64,000 nt of DNA, taken from Micromonospora pallida (lineage in GTDB: Bacteria; Actinomycetota; Actinomycetes; Mycobacteriales; Micromonosporaceae). The translations under genes and the position numbers were made by a program. Under the pieces are notes generated by a model. It saw nothing but the letters and a program-made list of their open reading frames with translations. It was not told the DNA's origin and made no database searches. The stretch's first letter is position 1; each line of letters starts with the position of its first letter. Of this stretch, positions 1 to 11,371 are shown piece after piece. The stretch spans positions 6,883,001 to 6,947,000 of the forward strand of contig NZ_FMHW01000002.1 of assembly GCF_900090325.1 (NCBI RefSeq), read 5' to 3'.

Positions 1-1200
1 CGGGGCACCCCGGTCGAAGAGTTGGATCACCGTGCCGACGGCCGGGTTGTCGCCGAGCAGGATCGCGCCGGTCAACCGGTCGCCGGTGATCCGCAGCCGG
101 GCGTACGTGCCCCGGGCCGGGTCGGCGAACGTCAACTCCTCGCACCGGGCCGACGGGCCACCGTTGTCACCCGATGGTGCGTGACCGGCGCCCGGCGGGG
201 GCAATTCGCCCATCGCGGCCAGGTCGATGCCGGCCGCCTTGAGCCGGGTCACCCCCGGCGGGGGCCGGTACCGGTCGTGCGCGTCCTCGCCGGTCAGCAG
301 CCGGGCCACCACCCGGGCCTGCGACCAGGCCGGGGCGACCAGGCCGCCGACCACCCCGTCGTGCTGGGCGCAGTCGCCGATCGCGGAGACGTGCGGGTCG
401 TCGGTGCGCAGCCGGTCGTCGACCACCACGCCCCGCTCCACGGCGAGCCCGGCCGCGGCGGCGAGCGCGGTGTCCGGGCGTACCCCGCAGGCCAGCACCA
501 GCAGGTCGGCGTCGAGCGAGCGGCCGTCGGCCAGGTCGAGGCGGACACCGTCCGGATTGGCGGCCACCTTGGTCGCCGACACCCCCAGGTGGGTACGCAC
601 CCCGAGGCCGGCCAGGGTCTCCGCGAGCACCGCCCCGGCGGCCGGGTCGAGCTGCCGTTCCATCAGGTGGCCGAGCGGGTGCACGACGTGCGTGTCCAGC
701 CCCCGGGCGGCGAGCCCCCGGGCCGCCTCCAGCCCGAGCAGTCCGCCCCCGAGCACCAGCACGGTCCGGGCGTCCCGGGCGGCGGCCAGGATCCGCCGGC
801 AGTCGTCCAGGGTGCGGAACGGCACCACCCGGTCCGGGAGTTGGTCGGGGTCCAGCCCGGCCAGCGGCGGCACCACGGCCCGGCTGCCGGTGGCGAGGAC
901 GAGGTGGTCGTACCCGATCTGCTCGCCGGTGGTGGTCCGGACCGTGCGGGTGGCCCGGTCGATCGCGGTGACCGCCGTCCCGGTCTGAACGTCCGCCCCC
1001 TGCCCGGCCAGGTCGGTCAGCTCCACGTCGGCCTCGTCGATCTTTCCGGCGAGGAGGGTGGAGAGCAGGATCCGGTTGTACGCCCGGTGCGGCTCCGCCC
1101 CGAGCACAGTGACCTTGTGGTCGCCGGGGCGGGCGTGCAGTTCTGTGGCGAGGCGGGCGCCGGCCATGCCGTACCCGATGATCACGATCCGGCCGGTCAC
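1..1200 (-). CDS. FAD/NAD(P)-dependent nitrite-reductase-type oxidoreductase (partial)
   Basis: This is a flavoprotein that probably passes NAD(P)H electrons in nitrate or nitrite assimilation, like the N-terminal half of NirB or a NasC-type reductase. About 400 residues are visible with no stop, and the C-terminus lies outside the window. The N-terminal Rossmann motif reads GYGMAGAR (residues 9-16), a second dinucleotide-binding motif VLGGGLLGLEAA lies near 149-160, and a late FAD motif reads AIGDCAQ. The GTG start overlaps the stop of the nitrate reductase gene as GTGA, so the two are translationally coupled. Whether a full NirB with sulfite/nitrite-reductase domains follows cannot be seen. 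Confidence 0.85.
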   Translation of the reverse strand, partial: MTGRIVIIGYGMAGARLATELHARPGDHKVTVLGAEPHRAYNRILLSTLLAGKIDEADVELTDLAGQGADVQTGTAVTAIDRATRTVRTTTGEQIGYDHLVLATGSRAVVPPLAGLDPDQLPDRVVPFRTLDDCRRILAAARDARTVLVLGGGLLGLEAARGLAARGLDTHVVHPLGHLMERQLDPAAGAVLAETLAGLGVRTHLGVSATKVAANPDGVRLDLADGRSLDADLLVLACGVRPDTALAAAAGLAVERGVVVDDRLRTDDPHVSAIGDCAQHDGVVGGLVAPAWSQARVVARLLTGEDAHDRYRPPPGVTRLKAAGIDLAAMGELPPPGAGHAPSGDNGGPSARCEELTFADPARGTYARLRITGDRLTGAILLGDNPAVGTVIQLFDRGAP

Positions 1201-3419
1201 GGGGTCACCTTCTCCACCCGGACCGCGCAGACTTTGAACTCCGGCATCCGGGAGACCGGGTCGAGGGCGTCGTTGGTCACCGAGTTCGCCCGCCCGTCGC
1301 CACCCCAGTGGAACGGGGTGAAGAGGGTGTCCGGGCGGATCGTCGCGGTGACCCGGGCCGGTGCCCGCAGTTCACCCCGGCGGGAGCGGACCAGCAGCTC
1401 GTCCCCTTCCTCGACGCCGAGGCGGGCGGCCAGGTCGGGGTGCAGCTCGACGAAGGGCCCCGGCGCGGCCCGGCGCAGCGCGCCCACCCGGCGGGTCTGG
1501 GTGCCGGACTGGTACTGCGCCAACACCCGGCCGGTGGTCAGGTACAGCGGGTACTCGTCGCACACCTCCTCGGCCGCCGGCCGGTGCTCCACCGGGTGGA
1601 ACCGGGCCCGGCCGTTCGGCGTGGCGAAGCGGTCGGCGAACAGGCGCGGGCTGTCCGGCCCGTCCTCGTCGGGGCAGGGCCAGAAGACCCCGTCGGCGGC
1701 GTCGATCCGCTCCCAGGTCACCCCGGCGTAGTCGGCCAGCCCGCCGGCCGAGGCCCGGCGCAGCTCCGCGAACACCACCCGCGGGTCGGCGCTGTCGGCG
1801 CTGTCTGCCGCCGTGTCGGGTGGTTGCAGGGGACCCCTGCTCGGCAAAAAGCGGTAGGAAGGGTCCCCTGCAACCACCTCAGCCGACGGCGCGGACAGCG
1901 CGGGCAGAGCGGAGGGTGCGGTGAGGGCGGTGGTGAGGTCGGCGAGGATGCGCAGGTCGGTACGGACGCCCGGTGGCGGTTCGCGCAGCGCGCGACGGCG
2001 GAGCACCCGTCCCTCCAGGTTGGTCATCGTGCCGTCCTCCTCGGCCCACTGCGCGGTGGGCAGCACCACGTCGGCCAGCTCGGCCGTCTCGGAGAGCAGG
2101 AAGTCGGCCACCACCAGCAGGTCCAGATCGCGCAGCCGGCCGGTGATCCGGGCCGCCCGGGGTGCGGAGACCACCGGGTTGGAGCCGAAGACCAGCAGCG
2201 CCTTCGGCCCGTCCGGGGTGCCGAGGGAGTCGAGCAGCTCGTACGCGGAGACGCCGGGGCCGGGCAGGTCGTCCGGATTGACCCCCCAGACGGCAGCCAC
2301 GTGCTCCCGGGCGGCCGGATCGTCGATCTTCCGGTAGCCGGGCAACTGGTCGGCCTTCTGCCCGTGCTCGCGGCCACCCTGGCCGTTGCCCTGACCGGTC
2401 AGACAGCCGTACCCGGAGCCGGGGCGGCCGGGCAGGCCCAGCGCGAGCGCCAGGTTGACGAAGGCGCTGACCGTGTCGACCCCCTTGGCGTGTTGCTCGG
2501 CACCCCGCGCGGTCAGGATGATCACGTTGCGCGCGGTGCCCAGCGCCCGGGCCGCCGCCTCCAGGTCCGCCACCGGCACTCCGGAGAGCCGCTCGGCGCG
2601 GGCCGGCCACCAGCCCGCCGCGATCCGCCGGACCGCGTCGAAGCCCTCGGTACGGCTCGCCACGTACTCCCGGTCCACCCAGCCCTCGGTCAGGGCGAGG
2701 TGCAGCAGCGCGTTCGCCACCGCCAGGTCGGTGCCGGGCAGTGGTTGCAGGTGCAGGTCGGCCAGGCGGGCGGTGGCGGTGACCCGGGGGTCCACCACGA
2801 TCAGCCGCCCGCCGCGCTCGCGCTGTTCGGTCAGGTAGCGGGCCAGCGGGGGCATGGTCTCGGCCGGGTTCGCCCCGACCAACAGCAGCGTGTCGGCCCG
2901 ACCCAGGTCGGCCAGGGGGAAGGGCAGACCCCGGTCGACGCCGAAGGCGCGCATCCCAGCCGCCGCCGCCGAGGACATGCAGAAGCGTCCGTTGTAGTCG
3001 ATGTTGCGGGTACGCAGCGCGACCCGGGCGAACTTGCCCAGCGCGTACGCCTTCTCGTTGGTCAGCCCGCCACCACCGAAGATCGCGACCGCGTCCCGGC
3101 CGTGCGCGGCCTGGAGGCCGCGGATCCCGGTGACGATCCGGTCGTACGCCTCGGCCCAGGTCGCCGGGCGCAGCCGGCCGTCGGGGCCGCGCAGCAGCGG
3201 GGTGGTCAGCCGCTCCGGGTGGTCGAGCAACTCGGCGGCGGTCCAGCCCTTCTGGCACAGGCCGCCCCGGTTGGTGGGGAAGTCGCGGGGCAGGACCTCG
3301 ACGCGCCCGGCACTGTCGCGCAGGACCATTCCACACTGGAGGGCGCAGTACGGGCAGTGCGTGGCCGCCTCGCGGGGCGGCTGCCCCGGGCTGGTCGCAG
3401 CTCGTGCACCGTCTGTCAT
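1197..3419 (-). CDS. narB: Molybdopterin assimilatory nitrate reductase catalytic subunit
   Basis: This 740-residue enzyme reduces nitrate to nitrite in the cytoplasm. The N-terminal 4Fe-4S cysteines are C22, C25, C29 and C55 (HCPYCALQC then GLCQKGW), and a candidate molybdenum ligand is C147 in GRFCMSS. The C-terminal molydopterin-dinucleotide-binding domain carries YLTTGRVLAQYQSGTQTRR. Length and motif order fit the NarB/NasA family. It is transcribed divergently from narK and coupled to the downstream flavoprotein by a GTGA overlap. An unusual proline-rich stretch at residues about 514-534 is encoded by a perfect inverted repeat (listed separately) and lies between recognisable domains. 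No clear Shine-Dalgarno precedes the ATG. Confidence 0.93.
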   Translation of the reverse strand: MTDGARAATSPGQPPREAATHCPYCALQCGMVLRDSAGRVEVLPRDFPTNRGGLCQKGWTAAELLDHPERLTTPLLRGPDGRLRPATWAEAYDRIVTGIRGLQAAHGRDAVAIFGGGGLTNEKAYALGKFARVALRTRNIDYNGRFCMSSAAAAGMRAFGVDRGLPFPLADLGRADTLLLVGANPAETMPPLARYLTEQRERGGRLIVVDPRVTATARLADLHLQPLPGTDLAVANALLHLALTEGWVDREYVASRTEGFDAVRRIAAGWWPARAERLSGVPVADLEAAARALGTARNVIILTARGAEQHAKGVDTVSAFVNLALALGLPGRPGSGYGCLTGQGNGQGGREHGQKADQLPGYRKIDDPAAREHVAAVWGVNPDDLPGPGVSAYELLDSLGTPDGPKALLVFGSNPVVSAPRAARITGRLRDLDLLVVADFLLSETAELADVVLPTAQWAEEDGTMTNLEGRVLRRRALREPPPGVRTDLRILADLTTALTAPSALPALSAPSAEVVAGDPSYRFLPSRGPLQPPDTAADSADSADPRVVFAELRRASAGGLADYAGVTWERIDAADGVFWPCPDEDGPDSPRLFADRFATPNGRARFHPVEHRPAAEEVCDEYPLYLTTGRVLAQYQSGTQTRRVGALRRAAPGPFVELHPDLAARLGVEEGDELLVRSRRGELRAPARVTATIRPDTLFTPFHWGGDGRANSVTNDALDPVSRMPEFKVCAVRVEKVTP
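1819..1878. repeat. Palindromic repeat element inside the nitrate reductase gene
   Basis: Two perfect 18-bp arms (1819-1836 and 1861-1878) flank a 24-nt loop containing AAAAA, which is rare in this DNA. The element is 60 bp, so it adds exactly 20 codons in frame. It resembles short intergenic palindromes that I recall from other Micromonospora genomes, but that resemblance needs a search. Confidence 0.8.
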
Positions 3420-3707
3420 GACGGCAAAGCGTGCCGCCGGGGGGTTTCCGCTCCGGGTCCCGTTTGTTTCGGCCCTGTCAAGAGCCGCTCACATCGGGTC
3501 CGGGCAGCGGATCGGCGCCGGTCGACGCCCGGGAAGGGGACACACCGCGTCGAGCAGCGGTGTCCGCCGGGACACCCCGCTCTCACGGCGGGTCCGCCCG
3601 ACTCGTGCGCCGTCCGTATCCGCGGCGACGCGAGACGGGCACCGATGGGAAATCGCTTCCGTCTAGCGTTCCCCCCGTCCCGCCCCGAGACGAGAAGGAG
3701 CCGTGGC
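3420..3707. promoter_or_regulatory. Divergent intergenic region between narB and narK
   Basis: No gene is visible here. It must hold the promoters of both nitrate genes. I could not recognise a clear GlnR or other operator by eye. Confidence 0.4.
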
Positions 3708-5087
3708 GTGAGCGTCCTCTCCACCGCGCCGGTCACCGACGCCCCCGCGAAGCCGGGCCGCCGGCACCGGCTCGACGACTGGCGTCCGGAGGATCCGGAG
3801 TTCTGGCAGGTCACCGGGGCGCGGGTCGCCCGCCGCAACCTGTGGGTGTCGATCTTCGCCGAGCACGTGGGCTTCTCGGTGTGGAGCCTCTGGTCGGTGA
3901 CCGTGCTCTTCCTCGGTCCCGAGTACGGCATCGACCCGGCCGGCAAGTTCCTGCTCACCGCCGTACCGGCCGCGCTGGGCGCGGCGCTGCGGCTGCCGTA
4001 CACCCTGGCGGTGGCCCGCTTCGGCGGGCGGACCTGGACGATCGTCAGCGCGCTGCTGCTGCTGGTGCCGGCGGTGCCGATGGCGGTGCTGCTCGAACCG
4101 GGCGTGTCGTACTCCACGCTGATGGTGCTGGCCTGCCTCACCGGTGTCGGCGGCGGCAACTTCGCCTCCTCGATGGCGAACATCAACCTCTTTTTTCCGG
4201 AGCGGCTCAAGGGTAAGGCGCTCGGCCTCAACGCCGGGGGTGGCAATCTGGGCGTACCGGCCGTGCAACTGGTCGGGTTGGCGGTGCTGGCCACTGCGGG
4301 GGCCGCGTACCCCCGGCTGGTGCCCGCGGTCTACCTGCCGCTGATCGTGCTGGCGGCGCTGGCCGCGGCGCGCTGGCTGGACAACGTGCCGGCGGCGCGC
4401 AACGAGCCGGGGGCGCTGCGCGAGGCGGCCCGGGAGCCGCACACCTGGGTGATGTCCCTGCTCTACATCGGCAGCTTCGGCTCGTTCATCGGCTTCGGGT
4501 TCGCCTTCGGCCAGGTGCTCCAGATCGAGTTCGCCGACCGCTTCGCCACCCCGGTCGACGCGGCCTGGCTGACCTTCCTCGGTCCGCTGGTCGGCTCGCT
4601 GATCCGTCCGGTCGGCGGTCACCTCGCCGACCGGTACGGCGGGGCCCGGGTGACCTTCTGGAACTTCGCCGCGATGGCCGCCAGCGCGACGTTGGTGCTG
4701 TACGCCGCCGGCCAGCGGTCGCTGCCGCTCTACCTGGCCGGGTTCATGGCCCTCTTCGTGACCAGCGGGATCGGCAACGGGTCGACGTACAAGATGATCC
4801 CGGCGATCTTCCGGTCCCGGGCGGCGGCCGAGGTGGCCGGCGGGCGGCTCGACCCGGCCGACGCCGAACGCCGGGCGCGTCGACTCACCGGGGCGCTGAT
4901 CGGCATCGCCGGGGCGGTGGGCGCCTTCGGTGGGGTGCTGGTCAACATCGCCTTCCGCCAGTCGTTCCTGACCTGGCAGAGCGCGGACGCCGCGTACCTG
5001 GCGTTCATCGGCTGCTACGCGGTGTGTCTGCTGGTGACCTGGCTGGTCTACCTGCGGCCGGGCCGCCGACAGCTCGCCGGAGTGTGA
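3708..5087 (+). CDS. narK: NarK-type nitrate/nitrite MFS transporter
   Basis: This 459-residue inner-membrane protein of the major facilitator superfamily imports nitrate and/or exports nitrite. It shows the nitrate signature GGGNFASSMANINLFFPERL around residues 145-164 and a second glycine-rich motif, GLNAGGGNLGV. Hydrophobic segments alternate with basic loops through the length, as expected for twelve helices. I chose GTG at 3708 because GAGAAGGAG sits 7 nt upstream; the longer open frame extending far upstream is antisense to the reductase gene. It is divergent from the nitrate reductase, which implies joint nitrogen control from the 288-bp intergenic region. Confidence 0.93.
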   Translation: MSVLSTAPVTDAPAKPGRRHRLDDWRPEDPEFWQVTGARVARRNLWVSIFAEHVGFSVWSLWSVTVLFLGPEYGIDPAGKFLLTAVPAALGAALRLPYTLAVARFGGRTWTIVSALLLLVPAVPMAVLLEPGVSYSTLMVLACLTGVGGGNFASSMANINLFFPERLKGKALGLNAGGGNLGVPAVQLVGLAVLATAGAAYPRLVPAVYLPLIVLAALAAARWLDNVPAARNEPGALREAAREPHTWVMSLLYIGSFGSFIGFGFAFGQVLQIEFADRFATPVDAAWLTFLGPLVGSLIRPVGGHLADRYGGARVTFWNFAAMAASATLVLYAAGQRSLPLYLAGFMALFVTSGIGNGSTYKMIPAIFRSRAAAEVAGGRLDPADAERRARRLTGALIGIAGAVGAFGGVLVNIAFRQSFLTWQSADAAYLAFIGCYAVCLLVTWLVYLRPGRRQLAGV

Positions 5088-5295
5088 TTCGTGCCACGTG
5101 ACCGGCGGCCGGCGGGCGAGACCGACCCCGTTTTGACCCGCCCGCTGGCCGCCGGGTATCGTTGCCTGCTGTTGTACGACATTCAGCGGCGTACCGCTTC
5201 AGGTACGCTTGGTCGTTCGTGCGCGCTGGTCCGGCCTGGAACCCCTGGTCACCTCGGCGCGCGACCCCAGACCGACGACGAGACAAGGTAGACCT

Positions 5296-5739
5296 GTGCG
5301 TACGTACAGCCCGAAGCCGGGTGAGATCGAGCGTCAGTGGCACGTCATCGACGCCTCTGATGTCGTGCTGGGCCGCCTGGCCACCCACGCCGCCACGTTG
5401 CTGCGTGGTAAGCACAAGCCGACTTTCGCGCCGCACGTCGACACGGGCGACTTCGTCGTCATCGTGAACGCGGGCAAGGTCGCGCTGACCGGCAACAAGC
5501 GGCAGCAGAAGATCGCCTACCGCCACTCCGGCTACCCGGGTGGTCTGAAGCAGGTCGGGTACGACGAGCTGCTGACCAAGCGTCCGGAGCGCGCCATCGA
5601 GCTGGCCGTCAAGGGCATGCTGCCCCACAACAAGCTCGGCCGTCAGCTCATCAAGAAGCTGAAGGTCTACGCCGGCGCCGAGCACCCGCACGCCGCGCAG
5701 CAGCCGGTGCCGTTCGAGATCAAGCAGATCGCGCAGTGA
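5296..5739 (+). CDS. rplM: 50S ribosomal protein L13
   Basis: This 147-residue protein of the large ribosomal subunit begins [20 protein letters not shown] and contains the L13 signature around [12 protein letters not shown]. The GTG at 5296 gives the normal family length; an in-frame start at 5209 would add 29 residues that do not look like L13. The gene overlaps an in-frame GTG of the rpsI frame, but rpsI probably starts 21 nt downstream. A TACGCT sequence at 5214-5219 may be the -10 element of the rplM-rpsI promoter. Confidence 0.97.
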   Translation: MRTYSPKPGEIERQWHVIDASDVVLGRLATHAATLLRGKHKPTFAPHVDTGDFVVIVNAGKVALTGNKRQQKIAYRHSGYPGGLKQVGYDELLTKRPERAIELAVKGMLPHNKLGRQLIKKLKVYAGAEHPHAAQQPVPFEIKQIAQ

Positions 5740-5759
5740 GCGCGGGCGAAGGAAGCAGC

Positions 5760-6224
5760 ATGACCGACATCACCGAGACCGAGGTTGCCGTCGAGGCCGC
5801 CGAGGCGCCGGCGCCCGTCGCCCGCGCGCCCCGCGGTGACCGCCCGATCCAGACCGTGGGCCGCCGCAAGGAGGCCATCGTCCGGGTGCGCATCGTCCCC
5901 GGCAGCGGCAAGATCACCTGCAACGGCCGCGACCTCGAGGCCTACTTCCCGAGCAAGGTGCACCAGCAGCTCATCAAGGACCCGCTGGTCACCGCCGAGA
6001 AGCCCGAGGCCTTCGACGTGATCGCCAACCTGCGGGGCGGCGGCACCACCGGCCAGGCCGGCGCGCTGCGCCTGGCCATCGCCCGCGCGCTGATCGTCAG
6101 CGAGCCCGACGACCGCCCGGCGCTGAAGAAGGCCGGCTTCCTCACCCGGGACGCCCGGGTCAAGGAGAGCAAGAAGTACGGCCTCAAGAAGGCCCGTAAG
6201 GCTCCGCAGTACTCGAAGCGCTGA
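5760..6224 (+). CDS. rpsI: 30S ribosomal protein S9
   Basis: This 154-residue small-subunit protein has an actinobacterial N-terminal extension rich in Ala and Glu, followed by the conserved core [14 protein letters not shown] and the basic tail [17 protein letters not shown]. The C-terminal SKR reaches the P-site tRNA in the family. I preferred ATG 5760, preceded by GAAGGAAG at 5748-5755, over the GTG at 5736 that overlaps the rplM stop. It is cotranscribed with rplM and ends in a strong terminator. Confidence 0.97.
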   Translation: MTDITETEVAVEAAEAPAPVARAPRGDRPIQTVGRRKEAIVRVRIVPGSGKITCNGRDLEAYFPSKVHQQLIKDPLVTAEKPEAFDVIANLRGGGTTGQAGALRLAIARALIVSEPDDRPALKKAGFLTRDARVKESKKYGLKKARKAPQYSKR

Positions 6225-6253
6225 TCAGCGCCGACACCTTGTACGTCTGACGG

Positions 6254-6299
6254 ACGGCCGGTCCGCCTCCCCTCGATTCCTGGGAGGTGGACCGGCCGT
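6254..6299 (+). terminator. Terminator after rpsI
   Basis: Arms of 18 nt (6254-6271 and 6282-6299) pair with one G-U, around a 10-nt loop, and are followed by TTTCGCT. Confidence 0.85.
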
Positions 6300-6342
6300 T
6301 TCGCTATTCCTGGCATGAACCGTTTCCTGGAGGTTGGCGGGT

Positions 6343-7698
6343 ATGGGTCGGTTGTTCGGCACGGATGGGGTACGCGGGCGGGCGAACGTCGACCTCACAC
6401 CCGAACTGGCACTGGCGGTGGCGGTGGCCGCCGCGCACACCCTCGCCGAGTCGGACCGTAGTCACCCACCGCTGGCCGTGGTGGGACGGGACCCGCGGGC
6501 CAGCGGCGAGATGCTGGAGGCCGCGGTGGTGGCCGGGCTGACCAGCGCCGGGGCCAACGTGGTCCGGGTCGGGGTGCTGCCCACCCCGGCGGTGGCGTAC
6601 CTGACCGCCGAGGCCAAGGCCGACCTGGGGGTGATGCTCTCCGCGTCGCACAACCCCATGCCGGACAACGGCATCAAGCTCTTCGCGGCCGGTGGGCACA
6701 AGCTGCCGGACGACATCGAGATCCAGATCGAGGGCGCGGTCGAGGCACATGCCACCGGCGCCTGGGACCGGCCGACCGGGGCCGGGATCGGCCGGGTGCA
6801 CGACCTGCTCGACGGGGCCGACCACTACGTGCAGCACCTGATCGGCACGGTGCCGCACCGGCTCGACGGGATCAAGGTCGTCGTCGACTGCGCCAACGGC
6901 GCGGCCGCCGACGTCGCCCCGGTCGCCTACCGGGAGGCCGGAGCCGAGGTCATCGCGATCAACGCCGAGCCGGACGGGCTGAACATCAACGACGAGTGCG
7001 GCTCGAACCACATCGACGCGCTCCGCGCCGCCGTGGTCGAGCACGGCGCGCATCTGGGCATCGCCCACGACGGCGACGCCGACCGCTGCGTGGCGGTCAG
7101 CGCCGACGGCGACGAGATCGACGGCGACCAGATCATGGCGATCCTCGCGCTGGCCATGCGCGAGGCCGGCACCCTCACCGAGGACACCCTGGTCGCCACG
7201 GTGATGAGCAACCTCGGCCTACGCCTGGCCATGTCCCGCGAGGGCATCCGGCTGGTCGAGACCAAGGTCGGTGACCGGTACGTCCTGGAGGAGCTGCGCG
7301 CCTCCGGCCTCGCCCTCGGCGGGGAGCAGAGCGGGCACATCGTCATGCCCGCGTACGCGACCACCGGTGACGGAGTGCTGACCGGACTGCACCTGATGTC
7401 CCGGATGGCCGCCACCGGCCGCAGCCTCGCCGAGCTGGCCTCGGCGGTGACGAAGCTGCCGCAGGTGCTGATCAACGTGCCGGTCGGCGACCGGACGGTC
7501 GGCGCGGGCGCGCCGGCGGTGCTCGCCGAGGTCGAACGGGCCGAGGCGGAACTGGGCGAGACCGGTCGGGTGCTGCTGCGTCCCTCCGGCACCGAGCCGC
7601 TGGTGCGGGTGATGGTCGAGGCCGCCACCCAGCAGAGCGCCCAGGAGGTCGCCGAGCGCATCGCGGCGCAGGTCCGCGTCGCCAGCCCTACCGCCTGA
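6343..7698 (+). CDS. glmM: Phosphoglucosamine mutase
   Basis: This 451-residue cytoplasmic enzyme interconverts glucosamine-6-P and glucosamine-1-P for UDP-GlcNAc and peptidoglycan synthesis. The phosphorylated serine is S102 in [11 protein letters not shown], the magnesium loop is DGDADR (about 243-248), and the C-terminal phosphate-binding loop is [15 protein letters not shown] 6343 is preceded by CTGGAGG; a TTG nine bases upstream is in frame but has worse spacing. glmS, the preceding step, lies 1.7 kb downstream on the same strand with one convergent gene between. Confidence 0.97.
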   Translation: MGRLFGTDGVRGRANVDLTPELALAVAVAAAHTLAESDRSHPPLAVVGRDPRASGEMLEAAVVAGLTSAGANVVRVGVLPTPAVAYLTAEAKADLGVMLSASHNPMPDNGIKLFAAGGHKLPDDIEIQIEGAVEAHATGAWDRPTGAGIGRVHDLLDGADHYVQHLIGTVPHRLDGIKVVVDCANGAAADVAPVAYREAGAEVIAINAEPDGLNINDECGSNHIDALRAAVVEHGAHLGIAHDGDADRCVAVSADGDEIDGDQIMAILALAMREAGTLTEDTLVATVMSNLGLRLAMSREGIRLVETKVGDRYVLEELRASGLALGGEQSGHIVMPAYATTGDGVLTGLHLMSRMAATGRSLAELASAVTKLPQVLINVPVGDRTVGAGAPAVLAEVERAEAELGETGRVLLRPSGTEPLVRVMVEAATQQSAQEVAERIAAQVRVASPTA

Positions 7699-7712
7699 CC
7701 GTCCCCGCCCGA

Positions 7713-7754
7713 GGTCGGTGATCCACTCGAGTTGGTCGGTGATCCACTCGAGTT
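7713..7754. repeat. 21-bp direct tandem duplication
   Basis: Two identical 21-bp copies (7713-7733, 7734-7754) abut the terminator palindrome. Their core GGTGATCCAC is also found inverted on the far side at about 7808-7818, so the duplicated piece is the outer part of one palindrome arm. Confidence 0.85.
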
Positions 7755-7800
7755 GCGGCATGTCGGGGCTTCCGGAAGGCCGGAAGCCCCGACATGCCGC
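7755..7800. terminator. Bidirectional terminator between glmM and the aminotransferase gene
   Basis: Perfect 21-bp arms (7755-7775, 7780-7800) have a 4-nt AAGG loop. An outer imperfect continuation extends each arm to about 38 bp (7738-7775 against 7780-7817). It lies between convergent genes and can serve both. Confidence 0.85.
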
Positions 7801-7832
7801 ACACCGTGTGGATCACCTCCGGCGCACGGTGC

Positions 7833-9038
7833 CTAGCCGGTGGCGAGGGTGCGCAGCCGGGTCACCGCCTCGGTGAGCACCTCCGGTCGCTTGCAGAACG
7901 CGAACCGGATCAGTGGGCGGCCGGCGGCGACGTCGTCGTAGAAGACCTGGGTCGGGACGGCCACCACCCCGCAGCGCTCCGGCAGCGAGCGGCAGAAGTC
8001 GACCCCGTCCGTTCCGCCGAGCGGAGTGATGTCGGCGGTGACGAAGTACGTCCCCTCCGGGGTGAGCACGTCGAAGCCCGCCCCGGCGAGTCCGTCGACG
8101 AGCTGGTCCCGGCGCTGGCGCAGGTCCGCGGCGAACCCGGTGTAGTAGCTGTCCGGCAGGGCCAGCGCCACTGCGACCGCCGGTTGCAGCGGCGCGGCGT
8201 TGACGAAGGTGAGGAACTGCTTCACCCGCAGCATCGCCGACACCAACGCCGCCGGGCCGCTCGCCCAGCCGACCTTCCAGCCGGTGCAGGAGAACGTCTT
8301 GCCGGCCGAGGAGATCCGTAGGGTGCGCTCGCGCATGCCGGGCAGGGTGGCCAGGGGAACGTGTCCGGTGTCGCTGAAGACCAGGTGCTCGTAGACCTCG
8401 TCGGTGACCGCGTACGTACCGTGTTCCTGGCACAGCTCAGCGACCAGGCGCAGCTCGTCAGGGGTGAAGACCTTGCCGGTGGGGTTGTGCGGGGAGTTGA
8501 GCAGGACCAGCCGCGTCCGGGGACCGAACGCGGCGCGCAGCGCGTCCGGATCGAAGGCGTACCGGCCGTCGGCGTCCGGGCGCAGGGTCACCGGCCGGCG
8601 GACCGCCCCGGCCAGCGCGATCGAGGCCGCGTACGAGTCGTAGTACGGCTCGAAGCAGACCACCTCGTCGCCGGGTTCGCAGAGGGCGAGGATCGCCGCC
8701 GCGATCGCCTCGGTGGCGCCCGCCGTGACGACGATCTCGCCGTTCGGGTCGTACTCCAGTCCCCAGAACCGACGTTGGTGCGCGGCGATCGCGGTACGCA
8801 GCGCCGGGATTCCCGGGCCGGGCGGGTACTGGTTCTGGCCGCCGCGCAGCGCGTCGACCGCGGCGGCGAGCATCTCCGGCGGACCGTCGCTGTCCGGGAA
8901 GCCCTGCCCGAGGTTGACCGCGCCGGTCCGCACCGCCAGGGCGGACATCTCGGCGAAGATGGTGGTACCGAACGGACGCATCCGGGCCACCAGTGGATCT
9001 GCACTCGTCGGCACATCGGCATTCGTGGTCGTCGTCAC
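7833..9038 (-). CDS. PLP-dependent aminotransferase, class I/II
   Basis: This 401-residue fold-type I aminotransferase carries the PLP-binding lysine K247 in SSAGKTFS, with N185 (NSPHNPTG), D213 and Y216 (VTDEVYEHL) forming the cofactor pocket. It resembles the actinobacterial group annotated variously as N-succinyldiaminopimelate aminotransferase (DapC) or methionine/kynurenine aminotransferase, and the sequence alone does not decide the substrate. The gene is monocistronic and convergent with glmM, sharing its terminator. Its upstream region is back to back with that of glmS. Confidence 0.9.
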   Translation of the reverse strand: MTTTTNADVPTSADPLVARMRPFGTTIFAEMSALAVRTGAVNLGQGFPDSDGPPEMLAAAVDALRGGQNQYPPGPGIPALRTAIAAHQRRFWGLEYDPNGEIVVTAGATEAIAAAILALCEPGDEVVCFEPYYDSYAASIALAGAVRRPVTLRPDADGRYAFDPDALRAAFGPRTRLVLLNSPHNPTGKVFTPDELRLVAELCQEHGTYAVTDEVYEHLVFSDTGHVPLATLPGMRERTLRISSAGKTFSCTGWKVGWASGPAALVSAMLRVKQFLTFVNAAPLQPAVAVALALPDSYYTGFAADLRQRRDQLVDGLAGAGFDVLTPEGTYFVTADITPLGGTDGVDFCRSLPERCGVVAVPTQVFYDDVAAGRPLIRFAFCKRPEVLTEAVTRLRTLATG

Positions 9039-9355
9039 GTCGGCCAGCCTACGGGTTTCCGGCGGTGCCCCACGCCCCCGTTCCGGCCGCCTTCCGCACC
9101 CCCGTTTCGCCGCTCGGGTGGCTCGTCCGGGGCCGTCTTCCGTGCCCGGTCCGCCGCTTGCCTGGCTCGTCCGGGCCGTCTTCCGTGCCCGGTTCGGGTG
9201 CCTGCGTGGCTTGTCGTGCTGGTTCCGGGGGCAGGCCGGACGGCGGTGACTTGTCCCTCTGTATCCCGCAATGCGGCTAGATCGCTCAACTTCGGTGAGC
9301 GATAACCCCCGTTCTGCGCAGGCATGGTGAGTGAAGCTGGGTTAGGCTGCGAGGC
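9039..9355. other. Intergenic region between the aminotransferase gene and glmS
   Basis: No gene is supported in these 317 bases. It holds a direct repeat of about 31 bp (9119-9150 and 9163-9193, one base different in length), a small hairpin (9281-9288 with 9296-9303) and the glmS promoter. I see no glmS ribozyme. Confidence 0.6.
9343..9348 (+). promoter_or_regulatory. Candidate -10 box for a leaderless glmS mRNA
   Basis: TAGGCT ends 7 nt before the ATG at 9356, and no good Shine-Dalgarno is present. This places the likely transcription start at or next to the start codon. Confidence 0.5.
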
Positions 9356-11263
<1,908 letters not shown>

Positions 11264-11282
11264 CGCCCGCCAAGCTGCGAGC

Positions 11283-11343
11283 GTTGATCAAGAAGGTCGC
11301 GTCAGGGACACCGACGGGTCCTGACGCGACCTTCTTGGTCAAC
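11283..11343. terminator. Bidirectional terminator after glmS
   Basis: 24-nt arms (11283-11306, 11320-11343) pair with one mismatch around a 13-nt loop. The structure lies between convergent genes. Confidence 0.85.
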
Positions 11344-11371
11344 TCGCGAAGGCGGGATGGGGTGGAGGAGG

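Noticed and set aside
1308..5087. Very long plus-strand open frame spanning the nitrate reductase and narK
   Set aside because: Its first 2.1 kb is antisense to the reductase; only the part from 3708 is narK.
9039..9355. glmS ribozyme or riboswitch
   Set aside because: No recognisable ribozyme core; the promoter appears to give a leaderless mRNA.
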